From Oxalobacteraceae bacterium (GTDB lineage Bacteria > Pseudomonadota > Gammaproteobacteria > Burkholderiales > Burkholderiaceae_D), in contig CANFGA010000064.1 in NCBI GenBank assembly GCA_947446335.1, positions 1-10,475 on the forward strand: a stretch of 10,475 nt of DNA, in the 5' to 3' direction. A model generated the notes under the pieces. That model was given only the letters and a program-made list of their open reading frames with translations, was not told the origin of the DNA and made no database searches. Below are positions 6,690 through 10,475 of this stretch, piece by piece (the first letter of the stretch is position 1; every line of letters starts with the position of its first letter). A program made the position numbers and the translations under genes.

Positions 6690-7250
6690 ATGCCACTCAT
6701 CTTATTTAACAAACCATTTCAAGTATTGTGCCAGTTTTCTGCTCAAGCGGGCCGCGAAACGCTGGCCGACTATGTCAACGTGCCCGCCGTCTACCCGGCC
6801 GGCCGGCTCGATGCCGACAGCGAAGGCTTGCTGCTGCTGACCGACGATGGCCGTTTGCAGCACGACATCAGCCACCCCGATCACAAGCAGCCGAAAACCT
6901 ATCTGGTGCAAGTCGATGGCAATCCAAGCGCGGCCGCGCTGGCCAGGCTGCAAGCGCCACTGAATCTGGGCGACTTCACCACCAAGCCTTGCCGCGCCAT
7001 CCACATCGCCGAACCAGGCTGGATCTGGCCGCGCAATCCCCCCATACGCACACGCCAGGACAACCCGACTTCCTGGCTGGCGATCACGCTACAGGAAGGC
7101 AAGAACCGGCAAGTGCGGCGCATGACCGCAGCCGTCGGTTTGCCGACGCTGCGCCTGGTGCGCAGCGCCATCGGCCCCTACACGCTCGAGGCCCATCCAC
7201 TGATGCCCGGCGAATGGTGCACGGTGTCGCCCTTTGACATGTTGAAATGA
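6690..7250 (+). CDS. rluE: 23S rRNA pseudouridine synthase RluE
   Basis: RsuA-family pseudouridine synthase of 186 residues; the E. coli enzyme (217 aa) converts U2457 in 23S rRNA, near the peptidyl-transferase centre. Seen: LILFNKPFQVL at the N-terminus, the catalytic motif GRLDADSEGLLLL (38-50) with nucleophile Asp41, the RluE-specific WIWPRNPPIRTRQ (111-123), PTSWLAITLQEGKNRQVRR, and GLPTLRLVRSAIGPYTLE. The match in WPRNPPIR...PTSW and GKNRQVRRM separates it from RluB and RluF, and there is no N-terminal S4 domain. The ATG at 6690 starts right at the catalytic domain, without the basic extension of about 40 residues present in E. coli. The frame is open upstream to 6498, but those residues do not look like protein and no Shine-Dalgarno marks any start, so the start is the least certain point. 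Confidence 0.93.
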   Translation: MPLILFNKPFQVLCQFSAQAGRETLADYVNVPAVYPAGRLDADSEGLLLLTDDGRLQHDISHPDHKQPKTYLVQVDGNPSAAALARLQAPLNLGDFTTKPCRAIHIAEPGWIWPRNPPIRTRQDNPTSWLAITLQEGKNRQVRRMTAAVGLPTLRLVRSAIGPYTLEAHPLMPGEWCTVSPFDMLK

Positions 7251-7327
7251 CGCGCCACGCAGCGCCAGGCTTGACGCTGCGCCCTTCCCATGGCTTAATC
7301 GTTTTTTTCGTTTGCCGGATTTCCCAC

Positions 7328-7786
7328 ATGAAAACACTGTTGCTCAAATTGATAACGGGCACCCTGCTCGGCGCCGCCGCCCTCGGCAGCGCCGCAATCG
7401 CGCAGAATCAGCGATTTGACACCACGCAATTATCGGCAGGCATGCATCTGATCCAGGCTGAAATCGCAGCGACTGACCCGCAGCGCCAGCAAGGCTTGAT
7501 GTTCCGCGAAAAAATGGCCAGCAATGCCGGAATGGTGTTCGTCTTCGATGCGCCAGCGACACAATGCATGTGGATGAAAAATACCTTGCTGCCCTTGTCG
7601 GTGGCGTTCATCGATGCCGAAGGCAAGATCGTGAACATCGAAGACATGCAAGCGCGCACGTTGGATAGCCATTGCTCGACCAAGGCGGTGCCGGTGCGCT
7701 ATGCACTGGAAATGAATCTGGGCTGGTTCAAGCAAAAGAACATCAAGCCGGGCAGCGTGATCGCCAACTTGCCGCCGCTACGCTGA
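7328..7786 (+). CDS. DUF192 family exported protein
   Basis: A 152-residue protein of the DUF192 family (small beta-barrel-like proteins of unknown biochemical role, present in bacteria and archaea). Seen: an N-terminal signal peptide with Lys2 and Lys7, hydrophobic core LITGTLLGAAALGSAA, and an AIA cleavage site after residue 25 leaving QNQRFDT. The family blocks follow: RQQGLMFREKM (53-63), GMVFVF (69-74), MWMKNTLLPLSVAFID (81-96), and VRYALEMNLGW near the end. It is therefore predicted to act in the periplasm. The mature part has only two cysteines, Cys80 just before MWMKNT and Cys116, which could form a disulfide (inference). The start at 7328 is chosen for the signal peptide; an ATG at 7247 overlapping the rluE stop would add 27 residues and bury it. 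It lies 77 bp after rluE, possibly in the same transcript. No clear Shine-Dalgarno. Confidence 0.9.
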   Translation: MKTLLLKLITGTLLGAAALGSAAIAQNQRFDTTQLSAGMHLIQAEIAATDPQRQQGLMFREKMASNAGMVFVFDAPATQCMWMKNTLLPLSVAFIDAEGKIVNIEDMQARTLDSHCSTKAVPVRYALEMNLGWFKQKNIKPGSVIANLPPLR

Positions 7787-7807
7787 ACACGCGAACGAAG
7801 AGGAATC

Positions 7808-7827
7808 GGGGCGTTCGCCCCTTTTTT
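7808..7827 (+). terminator. Rho-independent terminator after the DUF192 gene
   Basis: GGGGC, loop GTTC, GCCCC followed by TTTTTT, 22 bp after the DUF192 stop. The stem is short (5-6 bp) but all GC, and the T-run is good for the plus strand. Confidence 0.75.
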
Positions 7828-7854
7828 CATTGCACCGATGTCGGGTACAGATGC

Positions 7855-7888
7855 AAAAAGCCCGCCGGGCGATGCCGGGCGGGCTTTT
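7855..7888. terminator. Bidirectional terminator between DUF192 gene and rpsT
   Basis: AAAAAGCCCGCCGGGC, loop GAT, then GCCGGGCGGGCTTTT. The 11-bp GC stem has one G-G mismatch (7867 against 7877) and is flanked by A5 and T4. It acts as a second terminator for the DUF192 gene and, read on the minus strand with its T5, as the terminator of rpsT about 70 bp beyond its stop. Confidence 0.85.
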
Positions 7889-7960
7889 CATTTTGCGCCT
7901 GTCTCTGCATGAGCAGCGAAAAACGACAAATTTTTTGCGCGGTTGCTGACTCTGTGGCAA

Positions 7961-8227
7961 TTAAGCCGACAGGGCTTTCAACGCAGCAGCCAGACGGCTC
8001 TTGTGACGTGCAGCTTTGTTCTTGTGGATAATTTTCTTGTCCGCAATACGGTCGATCGTCGATACCGACGTCTGGTAGATTGCAGCTGCTGCTGCTTGAT
8101 CGCCAGCCTGGATCGCTTTGCGAACAGCCTTGATGGCCGTACGCAGCGTCGAGCGCTGTGACGAATTGTGTGCGTTTTGCTTGACTGCTTGACGAGCGCG
8201 TTTGCGCGCTTGTGCGGTATTTGCCAT
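7961..8227 (-). CDS. rpsT: 30S ribosomal protein S20
   Basis: An 88-residue, very basic three-helix protein of the small subunit that binds 16S rRNA early in assembly; the family is about 87 residues. Seen: MANTAQARKRARQAVKQNAH, the Arg/Lys-rich first helix; NSSQRSTLRTAIKAVRKAI, the second; and IHKNKAARHKSRLAAALKAL at the C-terminus. The start at 8227 gives the family N-terminus MAN.A.A.KRARQ, with AGGAA 5 nt upstream. An in-frame ATG at 8263 would add 12 residues and is rejected. It is transcribed alone, divergent from murJ, from a strong promoter at 8374-8402. The predicted leader is about 140 nt and contains three imperfect repeats. E. coli S20 represses its own translation, so control in this leader is plausible. 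Confidence 0.97.
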   Translation of the reverse strand: MANTAQARKRARQAVKQNAHNSSQRSTLRTAIKAVRKAIQAGDQAAAAAIYQTSVSTIDRIADKKIIHKNKAARHKSRLAAALKALSA

Positions 8228-8247
8228 GGTATTTCCTAAATCAGGGT

Positions 8248-8344
8248 CAAAGTGCGTTTGCAAACATGCGTGTTTGACAAACCGGTGCGTTCAGTGCATC
8301 TGCCGAACCATGCGTGTAAAACAGTGCCTGCCAAACATGAGTGT
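8248..8344 (-). repeat. Three imperfect direct repeats in the rpsT leader
   Basis: On the minus strand the block ACACKCATGKTT occurs three times: ACACTCATGTTT (8344-8333), ACACGCATGGTT (8317-8306) and ACACGCATGTTT (8273-8262). Each continues into related sequence ending GCACT: GGCAGGCACTG (8332-8322), CGGCAGATGCACTG (8305-8292) and GCAAACGCACTTTG (8261-8248). The unit is thus 23-26 bp, at 27- and 44-bp steps. The last copy overlaps the dyads GTTTGTCAAAC (8282-8272) and GTTTGCAAAC (8265-8256). All copies lie between the predicted transcription start and the ribosome site of rpsT. Function is unknown. Confidence 0.7.
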
Positions 8345-8351
8345 CTGCGTA

Positions 8352-8363
8352 ACAGAATTCTGT
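8352..8363. promoter_or_regulatory. 12-bp perfect palindrome at the rpsT transcription start region
   Basis: ACAGAATTCTGT is a perfect dyad. Its outer edge is only 10 bp downstream of the predicted rpsT -10 box, so it would overlap the first transcribed bases. It could be an operator or a 5'-end hairpin of the leader. Confidence 0.4.
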
Positions 8364-8373
8364 ACAGCCTCCG

Positions 8374-8402
8374 ATTATAGCGGCATTTTCGATGACGGGC
8401 AA
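8374..8402 (-). promoter_or_regulatory. rpsT promoter (sigma70 type)
   Basis: On the minus strand TTGCCC (8402-8397), a 17-bp spacer, then a perfect TATAAT (8379-8374). Predicted transcription start near 8367, giving a leader of about 140 nt before the rpsT ATG. Confidence 0.75.
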
Positions 8403-8493
8403 TTCAAAAAATGGAAAAATGCCATGAATCGCCCCCATCTGCCCAAATGAGCGGCGCCACCCGCGCATCGTGAGCCGATCTGCCGCTCAAGTT

Positions 8494-8524
8494 TTGCCGG
8501 GGCCGCATGGCTCCCGGCTATAAT
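8494..8524 (+). promoter_or_regulatory. murJ promoter with -10 box 8 nt before the start codon
   Basis: A perfect TATAAT at 8519-8524 with TTGCCG at 8494-8499 (19-bp spacer, long but tolerated). Transcription would start about 8531-8533, at or next to the ATG at 8533, so the mRNA would have essentially no leader. No Shine-Dalgarno exists in the 8 nt between. Confidence 0.55.
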
Positions 8525-8532
8525 CTTGCCGC

Positions 8533-10083
8533 ATGAACTTGCTCAAGACCCTAGCCGCCATTTCCAGCATGACCATGCTGTCCCGAGTCACCGGATTGCT
8601 GCGCGAAAGCCTGATCGCGAGAGCCTTCGGCGCCGGCGCCTATACCGATGCATTCAACGTCGCCTTCCGCATTCCCAATCTGCTGCGCCGATTGTTCGCC
8701 GAAGGGGCGTTTGCCCAGGCTTTTGTTCCCATCTTGTCGGAATACAAGAACCAGCACGGCGCAGTAGCGAGCAAGCAATTGGTCGACCATGTCGCCACGA
8801 CGCTGGTCTGGGCCACGCTCTTGGTAAGCATCATCGGCATCATCGGTGCGCCCTGGTTCGTCTACACGATCGCCTCCGGCCTGGCCCAGTCGCCAGAGGC
8901 CTTCGATGCCGGCGTCTGGATGACGCGCCTGATGTTTCCCTATATTTGCTTCATGTCGTTTGTCGCACTGGCCGGCGGCGTGCTCAACACCTGGGGCCAG
9001 TTCAAGATTCCGGCCTTCACGCCGGTGCTGCTGAACCTGTCTTTCATCGCCGCCTCGCTGCTCCTGGCCCCACACTTGGAACAACCGGTGTATGCGATGG
9101 CGATCGCGGTGTTCGTCGGCGGCTTGCTGCAAGTGGCAATCCAGGTGCCGGCGCTGGCCAAGATCGGCATGTTGCCGCGCATCGGCTTGAATGTAGTCAC
9201 CGGATTGAAAGACCCGGGCGTGCGGCGCGTGCTGAAAAAAATGGGGCCGGCCGTGTTCGCCGTCTCGGCGGCGCAAATCAGTCTGATCATCAATACCAGC
9301 ATCGCTTCCCACCTCGCCCCGGGCAGCATTTCGGCGCTCAGCTATGCCGACCGCTTGATGGAATTTCCAACCGCCATGCTCGGCGTCGCGCTCGGCACCG
9401 TCTTGCTGCCCAGCCTGTCGAAAGCGAATGCCGATGGCGACAAGGTCGAATACTCGGCGCTACTGGACTGGGGCTTGCGCCTGACGTTCCTGCTGGCGTT
9501 GCCTGCCGCGGTGGGCCTGGCTGCGCTGGCAACACCCTTGATCACGACGCTTTTTCATTACGGCAAATTCAGCGCAGAAGCGGTCACGATGTCGTCCCAG
9601 CCCTTGGTCGCCTACAGCATCGGCTTGATCGGCATCATCCTGGTGAAGACGCTGGCGCCGGCCTTTTATGCGCGCCAGGATATCCGCACCCCGGTCAAGA
9701 TCGCCGTCTGCGTCCTGATTGCCGTGCAATTGATGAATCTGGTGTTCGTGCCACAATTTGCAGTGGCCGGCCTGGCGCTCTCGATCGGACTGGGCGCCTG
9801 CCTGAACGCCGCCTTCTTGTACCGGGGTTTGCGCAAGCGCGCGATTTACCAGCCGCAGCCAGGCTGGGGCCGGTTTTTCATCAAGCTCGCGCTCGCGCTA
9901 TGCTGCATGGGCGCCCTGTCCTATTTCGCAGCGACCCAGATCGACTGGCTGGGTTTGCAAAGCCGGCCCTTCTTGCGCGCCGGCGCGCTGCTGGTGATCG
10001 TTTGCGCCAGCGCTATCGCGTATTTCGGCGCGCTCGCTGCGCTCGGATTTCGCGTGCGCGACTTCAAGCGCAACAGTCGCTGA
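8533..10083 (+). CDS. murJ: Lipid II flippase MurJ (MviN)
   Basis: A 516-residue polytopic inner-membrane protein of the MOP superfamily, expected to have 14 membrane segments, which moves lipid II across the membrane for peptidoglycan synthesis. The N-terminus MNLLKTLAAISSMTMLSRVT is nearly that of E. coli MurJ. Functionally required residues are kept: Ser17, Arg18, Arg24, Asp39, Arg52 in NLLRRLFAEGAF, and Asp273-Arg274 in SYADRLMEFP (E. coli Asp269-Arg270). The short basic tail RVRDFKRNSR is cytosolic. Residues 3-12 match the E. coli start, which fixes the ATG at 8533 although no Shine-Dalgarno precedes it; a -10 box ends 8 nt upstream. It stands alone between rpsT (divergent) and uup (convergent) and ends in a strong bidirectional terminator. 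Confidence 0.97.
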   Translation: MNLLKTLAAISSMTMLSRVTGLLRESLIARAFGAGAYTDAFNVAFRIPNLLRRLFAEGAFAQAFVPILSEYKNQHGAVASKQLVDHVATTLVWATLLVSIIGIIGAPWFVYTIASGLAQSPEAFDAGVWMTRLMFPYICFMSFVALAGGVLNTWGQFKIPAFTPVLLNLSFIAASLLLAPHLEQPVYAMAIAVFVGGLLQVAIQVPALAKIGMLPRIGLNVVTGLKDPGVRRVLKKMGPAVFAVSAAQISLIINTSIASHLAPGSISALSYADRLMEFPTAMLGVALGTVLLPSLSKANADGDKVEYSALLDWGLRLTFLLALPAAVGLAALATPLITTLFHYGKFSAEAVTMSSQPLVAYSIGLIGIILVKTLAPAFYARQDIRTPVKIAVCVLIAVQLMNLVFVPQFAVAGLALSIGLGACLNAAFLYRGLRKRAIYQPQPGWGRFFIKLALALCCMGALSYFAATQIDWLGLQSRPFLRAGALLVIVCASAIAYFGALAALGFRVRDFKRNSR

Positions 10084-10108
10084 CACCATCCGGCAATCTC
10101 CCCATGCA

Positions 10109-10145
10109 AAAAAGCCCGCTGCATAAAAAATGCAGCGGGCTTTTT
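10109..10145. terminator. Bidirectional terminator between murJ and uup
   Basis: AAAAAGCCCGCTGCAT, loop AAAAA, ATGCAGCGGGCTTTTT: a perfect 11-bp stem flanked by A- and T-tracts. It lies 25 bp after the murJ stop and 32 bp beyond the uup stop. Confidence 0.92.
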
Positions 10146-10177
10146 CAATTCAGCGACCAGATCGCACCAACCTCACA

Positions 10178-10475
10178 TCAACCGTTGGCGCGGGCCTCGA
10201 TGACTTCCCACTTTTCCAGCGCGCTCAGCAATTGCGACTCGATCTCGGCCACGCGCGCGTTCAAGCGCTTGCCTTCGGCCGGGCTCTTCTTGTAAAAGTC
10301 CGGATGCGCCAGTTGGCCGGCGATCACCGCTTGCTCGTCTTCGAGTGCCGCGATCAGCTTTGGCAACTCATCGAGTTCGCGCTGCTCCTTGTAGCTGAGC
10401 TTCTTCTGTTTGGCTGCAGGCGCAGCGATGGCTGCGGCAGGCTCGGCCTTGGCAGCGGCCTTGACAGCAGCGGCA
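10178..10475 (-). CDS. uup: ABC-F family ATPase Uup, C-terminal end (5' part outside window)
   Basis: The last 98 residues of a minus-strand gene whose start lies beyond the window; the frame stays open to 10475. Seen: an Ala/Lys/Pro-rich linker (KAAAKAEPAAAIAAPAAK), then KLSYKEQRELDELPKLIAAL, a long charged helical stretch, HPDFYKKSPAEGKRLNARVA, and the ending ALEKWEVIEARANG. This is the C-terminal coiled-coil domain of Uup: E. coli Uup likewise has KLSYK.QRELE.LP and ends in E.RWE.LEAL. The domain is reported to bind DNA and to be needed for Uup function; Uup acts in ribosome-linked and genome-stability roles (loss raises precise transposon excision in E. coli). The ATPase cassettes with Walker and signature motifs are not visible here, so the call rests on the tail alone. 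The ABC-F relatives YheS and EttA lack this pattern. Confidence 0.88.
   Translation of the reverse strand, partial: AAAVKAAAKAEPAAAIAAPAAKQKKLSYKEQRELDELPKLIAALEDEQAVIAGQLAHPDFYKKSPAEGKRLNARVAEIESQLLSALEKWEVIEARANG

Larger units (their letters stand above)
8228..8532. other. Divergent intergenic region between rpsT and murJ
   Basis: About 305 bp without a supportable gene. From the rpsT side it holds the AGGAA ribosome site, the repeat-bearing leader, the ACAGAATTCTGT palindrome and the rpsT promoter. From 8403 to 8493 I see nothing definite. The murJ -35/-10 candidate abuts the murJ start. Confidence 0.65.

Noticed and set aside
7258..7308. Possible terminator between rluE and the DUF192 gene (CGCAGCG...CGCTGCG with a later T7)
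   Set aside because: The 7-bp stem has a 10-nt loop and the T-run begins about 20 nt after the stem, so it does not have intrinsic-terminator geometry.
8551..9312. Minus-strand open frame of 253 codons inside murJ
   Set aside because: Shadow frame; a low-complexity Gln/His/Arg/Asp composition and no recognisable motif.
8526..10295. Plus-strand open frame of 589 codons overlapping murJ in another frame
   Set aside because: The murJ frame carries a clear MurJ protein. This frame is Arg/Pro/Gly/His-rich and runs through the terminator into antisense of uup.

Overview
This looks like a core chromosomal segment of a betaproteobacterium in the order Burkholderiales, most likely Oxalobacteraceae (Herminiimonas, Janthinobacterium or Collimonas type). 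The assignment rests on moderately high GC with strong third-position bias, the character of the GcdH, Icd, MurJ and S20 proteins, and the csp/clpS/clpA/icd neighbourhood. It is inferred from protein character and gene order, not from a search. There is no phage, insertion sequence, tRNA, rRNA, CRISPR array or defence or toxin system that I can support.

Layout. (1) 1-1950, plus strand: the C-terminal part of glutaryl-CoA dehydrogenase (gcdH) followed 7 bp later by a family III (CaiB/BaiF) CoA-transferase. Together they fit activation and oxidative decarboxylation of glutarate, the end of lysine and tryptophan breakdown. (2) 2024-4626, minus strand: clpS-clpA, the N-degron adaptor and AAA+ unfoldase of ClpAP, overlapping by ATGA. 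(3) 4944-5147, plus strand: a cold-shock-domain protein divergent from clpS. (4) 5230-6483, minus strand: NADP-dependent isocitrate dehydrogenase (icd). (5) 6690-7786, plus strand: the 23S rRNA pseudouridine synthase rluE and an exported DUF192 protein. (6) 7961-8227, minus strand: rpsT (ribosomal protein S20). (7) 8533-10083, plus strand: murJ, the lipid II flippase. (8) 10178-10475, minus strand: the C-terminal end of uup (ABC-F ATPase), cut by the window edge.

Transcription alternates direction. Each of the four convergent junctions carries a hairpin flanked by an A-tract and a T-tract, so one element can terminate both genes. Three of the four share the same outer sequence, AAAAAGCCCGC...GCGGGCTTTT. 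The three divergent junctions (clpS/csp, icd/rluE, rpsT/murJ) hold the regulatory signals.

The genes themselves are ordinary housekeeping genes. The points worth a second look are in the non-coding DNA: a perfect -10 box only 8 nt before the murJ ATG with no Shine-Dalgarno (candidate leaderless mRNA); three imperfect direct repeats in the predicted 5' leader of rpsT; a 12-bp palindrome just upstream of a possibly leaderless clpS; and an ATAAGAC operator-like element between icd and rluE. I did not find a convincing previously undescribed multi-gene system.
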